Assembly (NCBI GenBank): GCA_039033695.1
Contig: JBCCCC010000001.1
Coordinates: 37,243 to 101,242 of the forward strand
Direction: 5' to 3'
Length of the DNA stretch: 64,000 nt
Origin: CALBPI01 sp039033695
GTDB taxonomy: Bacteria > Pseudomonadota > Gammaproteobacteria > Steroidobacterales > Woeseiaceae
Shown: positions 42,958 to 51,306 of the stretch, piece by piece
Numbering within the stretch: position 1 is the first letter of the stretch
How the letters are laid out: every line of letters begins with the position of its first letter
Made by a program: the position numbers and the translations under genes
Notes under the pieces: generated by a model
Database searches by the model: none
Seen by the model: only the letters and a program-made list of their open reading frames with translations
What the model was told of the DNA's origin: nothing

Positions 42958-44988
42958 TCAGCCATTTCCGGTAAATTTTATCCACGAGGCAGCTTTTGGC
43001 GTAAACCGGCTGCCGTGTTCATTGGCCAGCGCAGTCAGGCGCTCGCAAACGGCATCGACACCTCGGGCACGACAGTAGTGCAGCGGGCCTCCGCGAAATG
43101 GCGCGAAACCGGTGCCAAAGATCACCCCGGCGTCAAGCAACTCCTCGGTGGCGACAACGCCGTCTGCCAACACATCCACGGCTTCATTAACCATGGGAAG
43201 AATCAAGCGATCGGTCAGATCGGCAGGCGCATCGCTGTGTCCCGCTTCAGGCTTCACGGCGCGACCGTCTTGCCAGCGGTAAAACCCCTGACCGCTCTTG
43301 CGTCCGAGTGTTCCGGCTTCGACCATGGCAATCAGCCGTGTCATGTCCTCGTCTTTGCTGCCAAGTACGCGCGCAGCGCTCAGTGCCACGTCCAGCCCGA
43401 CCGAGTCAGCGAGTTCAACTGGCCCCATCGGCATACCAAAATCCAGTGCGGCCTGATCAATCACCGGCAGAGCCACGCCTTCTTCTGCGAGGCGAAACGC
43501 CTCGCCCATATAAGGCGCCAGGATGCGATTGACCACGAAACCCGGCGCGCTTTGACACAATAGCGGCGATTTGCCAATCTTCTTGACGAAAGCCAACCCC
43601 GTGTTGACCACGTCTGGGTCGGTGCCTTCCGCCTGGATAACCTCAACCAGCGGCAATTGCGCGACTGGATTGAAGAAGTGCAGGCCAATGAAGCGTTCCG
43701 GATTGGGCAGTGTTTCGCGTAACTCCTCAATTCTGATGCTTGACGTGTTGGTCGCCAGAATGGCGGCATCTTTCACATTCGGCAGCAAATCGTTGTATAG
43801 CGCCTGCTTGGCCTCAAGGTTCTCGTAAATTGCTTCGATAATCAGGTCAGCTTTGGTAACCCCGGCACCTTCAACGTCAGCCTGCAGTCGCGCTATCGTT
43901 GCTGCACGATCGGTGTCGTTGCGTACCTTTTTTGCGTATAGCTTGTGTGCGCGCTCGATGGCCGGTGTCACGTACTCCATGGCACGGTCCTGAAGTGTTA
44001 CCTGCAGACCTTTCAGTGCACACCAGGCTGCGATGTCGCCGCCCATTACGCCAGCGCCAACCACGTGCACATGCTCGATCGCCTGTTCCGTCTTGCGGCC
44101 CTGGGATTTCAGCGCGTTTTGCAAAAAGAACACGCGTACCAGGTTGCGTGCCGTCTCGCCGACCATCAGCTTGGCAATCGAGCGCGCTTCCGCGTCATAG
44201 CCCGATCGCTCGCTCGCACCATGGTCGGCAAACAGGTCGATAATCGCGAATGGAGCCGGGTAGTGCGCCTTATTGGCTTTCTGAGCGGTTTGCTGGCGAA
44301 TCTTGTTGGCGATGAACCCGCGAACAACCGGCAGGTTCATGAGTCGCGCCGTCAATGGGGCGCGTGCGCGCGCCGGTTGCTCATTGGCGATTCGAATGCA
44401 CGCCTCACGCCATTCCTCTTTAGAACACAATGCATCAACGAGACCCAGTTTTTTCGCTTTGGCTGGCGTTATGGACTTGCCCGTGAGCATCAATGGCATC
44501 GCTTGCGCGACCCCGGCCAATCTCACCGCGCGAACAGTGCCACCAAAACCTGGGTGAATGCCGAGTTTCACTTCCGGCAAGCCGATGCACGGCTTGCCGC
44601 CATCAATCGCAACGCGGTAGTGGCATGCCATCGCAAGTTCGAGCCCGCCACCCAATGCGAACCCGTCGATCGCCGCAACGGTCGGTGCTGGAAATTGCTC
44701 TAGCCTGTCGAGGACGGTCTGTCCAAGCCGTATGAGGTCATAGGCTTCGTCCTCGGTCTTGATGACTGTGAACTCGTTGATGTCCGCGCCCATGATGAAG
44801 CCACTGCGCTTCAGCGAGTGGACAATGACAGCCGCTGGCAGGTCCTCTTGGGATTCGGTCAGTAACGCATCCAGCTCGCGCAGAACCGGCCCGGACAAGA
44901 CATTGGCGCCGGCATCAGCCTTGTCAATGCCAAGCCATAGCCGGTTTTGTTCGTCGCGCTCGGGCTTCCAGTGTTGGTAGTCGGTCAT
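42958..44988 (-). CDS. fatty acid oxidation multienzyme (enoyl-CoA hydratase / 3-hydroxyacyl-CoA dehydrogenase)
   Basis: A 676-residue FadB/FadJ-type protein. The N-terminal crotonase domain (about 1-190) has the oxyanion hole segments SGFIMGADINEF and GFALGGGLELAMACHYR, and CIGLPEVKLGIHPGFGG with the second catalytic glutamate. The NAD-binding domain starts near 300 (HVVGAGVMGGDIAAWCA), followed by the dehydrogenase domain with GLHFFNPVAQLPLVEV and PGFVVNRILAPY. It hydrates enoyl-CoA and oxidises the 3-hydroxyacyl-CoA. No thiolase (fadA/fadI) gene is adjacent, unlike the usual operon. It is somewhat shorter than E. coli FadB or FadJ. The ATG at 44988 follows GGGAG. Confidence 0.92.
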   Translation of the reverse strand: MTDYQHWKPERDEQNRLWLGIDKADAGANVLSGPVLRELDALLTESQEDLPAAVIVHSLKRSGFIMGADINEFTVIKTEDEAYDLIRLGQTVLDRLEQFPAPTVAAIDGFALGGGLELAMACHYRVAIDGGKPCIGLPEVKLGIHPGFGGTVRAVRLAGVAQAMPLMLTGKSITPAKAKKLGLVDALCSKEEWREACIRIANEQPARARAPLTARLMNLPVVRGFIANKIRQQTAQKANKAHYPAPFAIIDLFADHGASERSGYDAEARSIAKLMVGETARNLVRVFFLQNALKSQGRKTEQAIEHVHVVGAGVMGGDIAAWCALKGLQVTLQDRAMEYVTPAIERAHKLYAKKVRNDTDRAATIARLQADVEGAGVTKADLIIEAIYENLEAKQALYNDLLPNVKDAAILATNTSSIRIEELRETLPNPERFIGLHFFNPVAQLPLVEVIQAEGTDPDVVNTGLAFVKKIGKSPLLCQSAPGFVVNRILAPYMGEAFRLAEEGVALPVIDQAALDFGMPMGPVELADSVGLDVALSAARVLGSKDEDMTRLIAMVEAGTLGRKSGQGFYRWQDGRAVKPEAGHSDAPADLTDRLILPMVNEAVDVLADGVVATEELLDAGVIFGTGFAPFRGGPLHYCRARGVDAVCERLTALANEHGSRFTPKAASWIKFTGNG

Positions 44989-45006
44989 AGGGGGCTCCCG
45001 TCAACT

Positions 45007-45741
45007 TCAGGCCGTGTGAAAGTCACAGACCAAGGGCAAATGATCGGACAATTGAATATCCGGAATATTGAAATCGTCAATGGTTATACCCTGCTGATAC
45101 AAGATGAAATCCAACTCCTTTCGAGGAGCGCGGGCAGGGTATGAGGGCAGTGCTTGCGAATTGGCGCTGGTAAGGCCCGCAGCTTTCTGGAACAGATAGA
45201 TCTCGTTCTGACCCCAGAACGTATTGAAATCGCCGATAACCATCGCAGGTTTGCTGGTCTTGTCGATCAAGTCGTACAAGTGACGAAGCTGCAAGTGCCG
45301 ATGGCGGTACTTCAAAGACAGGTGCACGAGAAAGATCGCAACATTATCGAGTTCAAGTTCGATGATCAGGCGCTTGATACCTGTATCAAAATAATGAAAC
45401 CGCTCATGGTGGATAGTCGGCGCGGCCAGGAACGCGTTGCCCTGCTTGCGAATGATCGGCAGCAGCTGGTTAATCGAGCTTGAACCATACTTGGTTTCGT
45501 ATGAGCTGGTATGTCCCAATGATTGGGCAATGATCTCAGCCTGGTTCACATTGCGGCTACGTATCGAGCCGGTGTCGACTTCGATCAGGCCAACGATGTC
45601 CGGCGCCGTTGATTTGAGGAACTCAATGAGTTTGTCGAGGTTGCCTTTGTTGCCCAGCACATAGCCGGCACCAGGCACCGGTAGATGCGTGCTGATGCCA
45701 GCGCCAACCCCGTAGCGAATATTGTATAGGACCAACCGCAT
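45007..45741 (-). CDS. endonuclease/exonuclease/phosphatase family protein
   Basis: A 244-residue protein of the DNase I-like metallohydrolase superfamily. Core motifs are LVLYNIRYGVG at the N-terminus, DIVGLIEVDTG with the metal-binding glutamate, VHLSLKYRHRHLQLRHL, VIGDFNTFWG and the terminal SDHLPLVCDF. The ATG at 45741 starts directly at the fold; an earlier in-frame start at 45828 adds 29 residues with no signal peptide, so I reject it. Substrates in this family range from DNA to phospholipids and phosphodiesters. It lies 18 bases upstream of the fatty acid oxidation gene, on the same strand. Confidence 0.85.
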   Translation of the reverse strand: MRLVLYNIRYGVGAGISTHLPVPGAGYVLGNKGNLDKLIEFLKSTAPDIVGLIEVDTGSIRSRNVNQAEIIAQSLGHTSSYETKYGSSSINQLLPIIRKQGNAFLAAPTIHHERFHYFDTGIKRLIIELELDNVAIFLVHLSLKYRHRHLQLRHLYDLIDKTSKPAMVIGDFNTFWGQNEIYLFQKAAGLTSANSQALPSYPARAPRKELDFILYQQGITIDDFNIPDIQLSDHLPLVCDFHTA

Positions 45742-45910
45742 GCAAGACCCAGGACGAAATTTGCAAAATGCCGTCAGTTTTGCGACTGGACCGGCGTAGC
45801 CAGCTATTGTATCGGGAAAAGCAGGCACAGGCGCTATTTTTTGGTTACAATCCTGATAGTTAGGTCAGGTTCGCGCTTTTTAAAACAGCGCGCCTGAGTG
45901 GGGTCCAAAC

Positions 45911-46357
45911 ATGTCAGAAAACAATCCAATCCGAGTCTTTGTCAGCCACGTTTTCGCCGAGAGCGACGATTATCTGCGTGTATTTGAGTATTTGGAGAGT
46001 ATCGACCGCTTCTACTATTTCAATGTGAGCGATCCGAATGCCAAACCGAGCGGTGGCGTAGAAGGTGTCGAGGATGCGTTGAGACAACAGATCAATGAAG
46101 GCGAAGTCGTAATTCTTCTGGCAAGCCTGTATGCGGACAAACGCGACTGGATCGACTTTCAAATCAATGCGGCCAAAGCGTTGGAGAAGCCGATCATTCT
46201 GATCAACGCATTCGGCCGTACGACCACCGTGCCAGGCGATCTATCCAGCAAAGCCAGTGAAACAGTAGAGTGGAATAATCGAGAGATCGTTGATGCAATT
46301 CGGCGTCAAGCACGGCACGAGGACACGCAGCGCTGGGAAGTCATCGATTTTCCCTGA
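45911..46357 (+). CDS. stand-alone TIR-like domain protein (MTH538/ThsB type)
   Basis: A 148-residue cytoplasmic protein that fits the MTH538/ThsB-type TIR-like fold: strand 1 IRVFVSHVFAESDDYLRVFEYL, a substrate-loop region FNVSDPNAKPSGG, EVVILLASLYADKRDWIDFQINAAKALEKPIILINAFG. ThsB proteins belong to Thoeris anti-phage systems, where they make an NAD-derived signal for ThsA; other members have unknown roles. In the helix after DW, where TIR enzymes commonly have glutamate, I read FQI, so NAD cleavage is uncertain. No ThsA-like gene is nearby. A hairpin with six-base arms CGCGCT/AGCGCG lies in its leader (45872-45892). Confidence 0.72.
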   Translation: MSENNPIRVFVSHVFAESDDYLRVFEYLESIDRFYYFNVSDPNAKPSGGVEGVEDALRQQINEGEVVILLASLYADKRDWIDFQINAAKALEKPIILINAFGRTTTVPGDLSSKASETVEWNNREIVDAIRRQARHEDTQRWEVIDFP

Positions 46358-46455
46358 CCAGTCGTTGCAAACACGCCGTGCGCGCCTTGGCAGCGCTCTC
46401 CGAATCGCCCCAGGGTTACCCCGATCGCCAGTCATGTGTTTGGCAGGAGAGCTAG

Positions 46456-47445
46456 ATGATGACGACACAGCGCCGCATTGAAACACGCCCTTTAACCATT
46501 GCACATCGCGGTGCCTGTGCCTATCTGCCTGAGCATTCCCTGGCCGCAAAGGCGATGGCGCATGCAATGGGTGCCGATTATCTTGAGCAGGATGTCGTTG
46601 CGACGCGAGATGATCAGCTTGTCGTACTGCACGACATCCATGTTGATCGTGTCACTAATGTTGCGGCAGTTTTCCCAGATCGCCAGCGCGCCGATGGTCG
46701 TTACTACGCACGCGACTTTTCGCTGGCTGAACTGCAATCACTGGAGCTGACCGAGCGTACCGATGCCGCGGGTCGGGCGGTGTTCCCAAGTCGTTTTCCG
46801 GTGGGTGATAGTGGTCTCAGCATACCCACGCTGGACCAGGAAATCCGGCTGGTGCAAGGGATGAATGCATCCATGGGCACGAAAACAGGCATCTATCCGG
46901 AAATCAAGAAACCTGCCTGGCATCACAAGGAAGGCGTCGATGTCGCACAACTACTGCTCGAGGCGCTTTCGCAAAGCGGCTATGAGCAGCGGCCAGATCA
47001 AGTGTTCGTCCAGTGTTTTGATGTTAATGAAAACATACGCTTACGTAATGAACTTAAGTGCCAGTATAGGCAGATTCAGCTGATTGCGGACGATGCTTGG
47101 CAGGAAGCGCCGACGCCATTTGCGACCCTGTTGACGCCCGGCGGCCTAACCCAACTCAAAGGTGTCGTAGCGGGTATCGGGCCGTGGATACCGCAGTTGT
47201 ACAGTATTGCGGACGACGGCACCGTGTTGGCGACCCCGCTGATCGAAGAGGCGCATTTGCTGGGTCTCGAGGTGCACCCGTATACGTTGCGCGCTGATGC
47301 GTTGCCGGCAGGATTCGACAGCTTCGAGCACCTGTTGAACTGGCTGATCGATGCCGGAATCGATGGGGTTTTCAGCGATTTCCCGGATCGCGCGACTGCC
47401 GTGTTTGATCAGCGCGCGATGTCGCCGGCGGAAAGCGCGCGATGA
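46456..47445 (+). CDS. glycerophosphodiester phosphodiesterase
   Basis: A 329-residue GDPD-family enzyme that hydrolyses deacylated phospholipids to glycerol 3-phosphate and an alcohol. Catalytic features are IAHRGACAYLPEHSLAAK near residue 15 and DYLEQDVVATRDDQLVVLHD with metal ligands and second histidine; IYPEIKKP and a C-terminal GIDGVFSDFPD complete the barrel. The closest type is GlpQ, but no signal peptide is seen, so it may be cytoplasmic. The start follows AGGAGAG. Its product would feed the PlsB-type acyltransferase at 56471 (inference). Confidence 0.92.
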   Translation: MMTTQRRIETRPLTIAHRGACAYLPEHSLAAKAMAHAMGADYLEQDVVATRDDQLVVLHDIHVDRVTNVAAVFPDRQRADGRYYARDFSLAELQSLELTERTDAAGRAVFPSRFPVGDSGLSIPTLDQEIRLVQGMNASMGTKTGIYPEIKKPAWHHKEGVDVAQLLLEALSQSGYEQRPDQVFVQCFDVNENIRLRNELKCQYRQIQLIADDAWQEAPTPFATLLTPGGLTQLKGVVAGIGPWIPQLYSIADDGTVLATPLIEEAHLLGLEVHPYTLRADALPAGFDSFEHLLNWLIDAGIDGVFSDFPDRATAVFDQRAMSPAESAR

Positions 47446-47452
47446 TGCAAGG

Positions 47453-49069
47453 TCACTTGCTGATCACGCCGCCATAGGCGACGCCAGTCAGATTGGCCAT
47501 GTCCTGCTTAAAAGTCGTAAGGTCGCTCGCATTGAATGCGGACAGTTTGTCGTGCCCGGCTGCACGTGCAAGCACGCTCATCAGATCAACGCTTGCATCA
47601 AAAAAACGTTGCAGCCTCTGAGCTGCGACTTGCACCGGCAGCCGCTCGCGCAAGTGTTGCTTTTGTGTCGCGATGCCGACCGGGCAATTGTTGGTATGGC
47701 AGGCGCGCATGCCCAGGCAACCAATCGCTTGCAGCGCTGCATTTGATAACGCGACCCCGTCGGCGCCCAGCGCCATGGCTTTGGCGAAATCCGCTGGCGT
47801 TCGCAGGCCACCCGTTGCTATCAGAGTCACGTCCTTGGCGCCGGCCGCATCGAGATGCCGTCGCGCGCGCGCAATCGCCGGAATCGTCGGTACAGAGATG
47901 TTGTCACGAAAAATGAGTGGGGCTGCACCGGTTCCGCCGCCGCGCCCGTCCAGGATGATGTAGTCGACACCAATGCGCAATGCCGTGTCGATGTCGGCTT
48001 CAATGTGTTGCGCGGACAGCTTAAACCCGACCGGTATGCCGCCCGTGCGCTCACGCACCTCACCGGCAAACTCGGCGAAGTCCTGCCAACGCGTCCAGTC
48101 TGGAAACGTGGCTGGCGAAATCGCGTCCTCGCCCTGCCCAATGCCACGCACCTCGGCGATCTTGGCATTGACCTTGCTCCCAGGCAGGTGCCCGCCAGTG
48201 CCAGTCTTCGCACCTTGGCCGCCCTTGAAGTGAAACGCTTGCGTGCGGCGCACTTTGTCCCAACTGAAGCCGAATCGAGCTGACGCCAGTTCGTAGAAAT
48301 AGCGCGAGTTCTCCGCCTGTTCCTCGCCCAGCATGCCACCTTCACCCGAACAAATGCCGGTGCCGGCCAACTCGGCGCCCATCGCCAACGCCACTTTGGC
48401 TTCGAGCGACAGCGCACCAAAGCTCATGTCGGAGACGAACAGCGGAATATCGAGCGTCAACGGCTTGCCCGCGGCAGGCCCGATGGTGATTGAGGTGTCG
48501 ACCTCAACGTCATCGAGTAGCGGCAGTCTGTGCAGTTGTGCCGTTAGAAACTGAAGGTCATCCCAAAGCGGTACCTGATCGCGCGGCACACCCATCGCAG
48601 AGGAGGGGCCGTGATGGCCGGTTTTCGAGAGTCCGTCATTGGCGAGTTTCTGGATTGCTTTGACATGCGGTTCGGCACTCGTGCCGGTCGGATCCTGATA
48701 GCGACCTTGATAAGCATCACGATCATAGGGTTGCGGGTGCGACAGCTCGTACGCGCGAACCTGCACTTCGTCGATCCAGACTTTGCCGTCTGTTACAACC
48801 GCATCGAATTTTGGCAGCGTCTCGCTGTTGTCATACTCGCTAACGCCCGTGTCCAGGCGGTAGTCCCAGTCGTGCAGCCCACAGATCAGGTTGTTGCCAC
48901 GGACAAAGCCATCCGCCATCAATGCGCCGCGATGCGCGCACCTGCCGTACAATACAGAGACGTTATCGTCAAAGCGGACGACGACTAGGTCTACGTTCGA
49001 CACGAGCACGCCATGTGGTTTGCGATCTTCGAGTTCGTCCCAATCTGCGATGGCCAGCGGTTCTTGCAT
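47453..49069 (-). CDS. Rieske domain fused to FMN-binding glutamate synthase domain
   Basis: A 538-residue fusion. Residues 1-110 form a Rieske domain with cluster ligands C44-x-H46 and C63-x2-H66 (CAHRG, CGLHDW). From about 150 onward comes the glutamate synthase-type FMN barrel, with GGQGAKTGTGGHLPGSKV, ISPATFPDW, VDYIILDGRGGGTGAAP and the cysteine pattern C-x5-C-x4-C (GCLGMRACHTNNCPVGIATQ) that holds a 3Fe-4S cluster in glutamate synthase. There is no glutaminase domain, so ammonia would have to come from elsewhere or the reaction differs. The Rieske centre may deliver electrons to the flavin. It stands alone between convergent and same-strand neighbours. Confidence 0.85.
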   Translation of the reverse strand: MQEPLAIADWDELEDRKPHGVLVSNVDLVVVRFDDNVSVLYGRCAHRGALMADGFVRGNNLICGLHDWDYRLDTGVSEYDNSETLPKFDAVVTDGKVWIDEVQVRAYELSHPQPYDRDAYQGRYQDPTGTSAEPHVKAIQKLANDGLSKTGHHGPSSAMGVPRDQVPLWDDLQFLTAQLHRLPLLDDVEVDTSITIGPAAGKPLTLDIPLFVSDMSFGALSLEAKVALAMGAELAGTGICSGEGGMLGEEQAENSRYFYELASARFGFSWDKVRRTQAFHFKGGQGAKTGTGGHLPGSKVNAKIAEVRGIGQGEDAISPATFPDWTRWQDFAEFAGEVRERTGGIPVGFKLSAQHIEADIDTALRIGVDYIILDGRGGGTGAAPLIFRDNISVPTIPAIARARRHLDAAGAKDVTLIATGGLRTPADFAKAMALGADGVALSNAALQAIGCLGMRACHTNNCPVGIATQKQHLRERLPVQVAAQRLQRFFDASVDLMSVLARAAGHDKLSAFNASDLTTFKQDMANLTGVAYGGVISK

Positions 49070-49130
49070 TTGTTATCCCCCTGCGAATCAGAGCACGATA
49101 ACAAAAACCAGCGTTTGCTGGGTTAGCTGC

Positions 49131-51074
49131 CTATTCCTTAATCGACACAACCTTGTACGAGCCGCTGATCGTCAGGCGTGCTCGGGCCTTGCACTCGTAC
49201 ATCGACGCATCGGCAACACGCAATAGCGATGTCAGTGTCACGCCTTGGTCCGGGAACAGCGCCAGGCCGATACTCGCCGAGCTATTCATCGCCATATTGG
49301 CGACCTGATAGGGCTCACCGAGGCATTCGCGCAGCCGCTCACAAAGGGCGTTGGCGGCATCGGCCGGCGTCTGCGGTGCGAGAATGACGAACTCGTCACC
49401 GCCGATACGAGCCACCATGTCGATGTCGCGCACTGCGCCTTGCAGACGATCGGCGACCATCTGCAAAACCAGATCGCCGGTTTCATGCCCGTGGATATCG
49501 TTCACGCGCTTGAAGCTGTTCAAATCGATAAACAGCAATGCGCCAACCGCGTCATCGTCTTGCTCCGCCAGACAGCTGCTTGCGCGTCGCTCAAATCCGC
49601 GACGGTTGAGAACACCGGTCAGCGGGTCCATGAATGCGGCGGACTCCAGCGCGATTTCTTGTTGCCGTTGTCGGGTGATGTCTGTGCAGACAATACCAAG
49701 ATCGTCACCGACCGGGTCGACCACCATCTTGAACCAGTGCTCCTCGTCCTCGCGTTGCAGCGGAAACTCTCCCTCGGCACGCAAACCGGTTTCGGCCGCG
49801 CCGCGCAACACCGGCACAATCGCCTTGAACGCGGCGCGCAAATCACGAGATTTAGTCAACTCCAGGGCGCGCAGGATGGTTTTGCCGACGAGCGCGTCGG
49901 GTTCACTGTCGAGCAATTGCGCGGCGACCGGATTTGCAATCAGAACGCAAAAATCGGCTTCGTCGGGCCTCGCGTCAGGACTCGTCTTACGTACCCGAAG
50001 AATGGCGTTTGAGACGTTGTTGATCAGGCTGCGGAGCATATCCTCGTTGCGTGCCAACTGGCGAATTGCCGAATGCTCGACCGTGACGTCGCGACAAATC
50101 AGCAAGTGCACGCGAATCCCGCTGCTACCATGTTGCACGGGAGTCACCCGGAGCGCGAGGTTCCTGCTGTCAAAGACAACGGCCTGTTCGTCGCCAGGTA
50201 TCTCGGCCGCCTTCTCGGCAGCGAGTGCGATATCGGGCAGCAGATTGCGCAATCGATCACCCTTGACTTGCATGGCGTCAATGCGCAGCAGCTGCTCCGC
50301 TGTCGCATTCACAGAGATGACTCGATTTTCGTCATCCAGCACGAGTACACCGTCATGCATTTGCTCGAACAAGGCACGGTGCTCCAGCCCGTCCTCTATG
50401 AGCACGCCGTGACGCAAAACCAGCCAACTGATGAACGGTGCAACAAAAGCGATGGCAACACCCGTTGGCGAGTTCATTGCAAATGGCGCAACGCTCAGAT
50501 GAGCAAAGCTCGTGATCACCGGAATAAATGTCAGCGCAACGAAACCGATCAGATAGCGCCGTCGTCGAGGGTCGCTGCGCATCGCAAAGCGTACGAGCAG
50601 AATGCCGGCGATCAGGCACAATCCGAATGAGAACGGCGCGTGGACGAAGTTGAACCAGGCACCGTACTGAACGACCGCGCCATTGGTTGCGGCACCGACC
50701 GTGGTGGCTGGCGTCCACATCAGGTCATGCCAGGGCTGTGTGGCCAATGCCATGATGGTCACAATAGGGATCAGAATCACCAGCACACGATGATGCTGTG
50801 CGATACGATGCGCGGCGAAGTGGCAGACTGTGAACAATGCGAGCGGGGGAACCAGGGCTGCGCTGGCAAGCGTAAGCTGCAAACCACTAAGAATGATATC
50901 TTCCCGAGTGGCCGCCATTTGCATGATTGAGCCAATGACCCACAACGCGAGCACAAACATCAGCCAATGGGCGCCGCCACGTGCATCACGGTGGCGGCTT
51001 AGCATCGTGATGGTGCCGAGCAATACGTAGATTGCGGCCCCAGCCGGCATTGTCCAGAGAATGAACTCCGACAT
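49131..51074 (-). CDS. membrane PAS-GGDEF diguanylate cyclase
   Basis: A 647-residue inner-membrane protein predicted to make cyclic di-GMP. The N-terminal seven-span sensory region (about 1-220) begins MSEFILWTMPAGAAIYVLLG; PAS domains follow (about 225-345, EQMHDGVLVLDDENRVISVN; and about 350-470). The GGDEF domain starts near 480 (DPLTGVLNRRGFERR) and has an intact GGDEF signature, with the RDID inhibitory I-site five residues before it, so product feedback is expected. The ATG at 51074 gives a first span directly; a longer frame to 51320 crosses the divergent recQ start and is rejected. The sensed signal is unknown. Confidence 0.93.
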   Translation of the reverse strand: MSEFILWTMPAGAAIYVLLGTITMLSRHRDARGGAHWLMFVLALWVIGSIMQMAATREDIILSGLQLTLASAALVPPLALFTVCHFAAHRIAQHHRVLVILIPIVTIMALATQPWHDLMWTPATTVGAATNGAVVQYGAWFNFVHAPFSFGLCLIAGILLVRFAMRSDPRRRRYLIGFVALTFIPVITSFAHLSVAPFAMNSPTGVAIAFVAPFISWLVLRHGVLIEDGLEHRALFEQMHDGVLVLDDENRVISVNATAEQLLRIDAMQVKGDRLRNLLPDIALAAEKAAEIPGDEQAVVFDSRNLALRVTPVQHGSSGIRVHLLICRDVTVEHSAIRQLARNEDMLRSLINNVSNAILRVRKTSPDARPDEADFCVLIANPVAAQLLDSEPDALVGKTILRALELTKSRDLRAAFKAIVPVLRGAAETGLRAEGEFPLQREDEEHWFKMVVDPVGDDLGIVCTDITRQRQQEIALESAAFMDPLTGVLNRRGFERRASSCLAEQDDDAVGALLFIDLNSFKRVNDIHGHETGDLVLQMVADRLQGAVRDIDMVARIGGDEFVILAPQTPADAANALCERLRECLGEPYQVANMAMNSSASIGLALFPDQGVTLTSLLRVADASMYECKARARLTISGSYKVVSIKE

Positions 51075-51190
51075 AACAGTAACGACCAGTATTAAATGAT
51101 TGCACTTCACTCTACGCGGCGGGCTACGGCATTGCTGAGACGCAGATCGCGATATGACATCAATATTGGCGCCTGGGGCGTGAAAACACT

Positions 51191-51210
51191 GCAAAAACCC
51201 TGGTTTTTGC
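51191..51210. repeat. near-perfect 20-base palindrome between divergent genes
   Basis: GCAAAAACC and GGTTTTTGC, perfect nine-base arms with two central bases, lie between the divergent diguanylate cyclase and recQ genes, about 97 bases before recQ and 117 before the cyclase. It may be an operator for either gene. Confidence 0.5.
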
Positions 51211-51306
51211 CGCTGCGAGGCTGGCCTTGCCCGCGTATCGTTGCATATTGTCCTAACGCACTGGCTGGTCGCCCGGCTGGACTGAGCGCACAAGCGCAGC
51301 ATTGAT

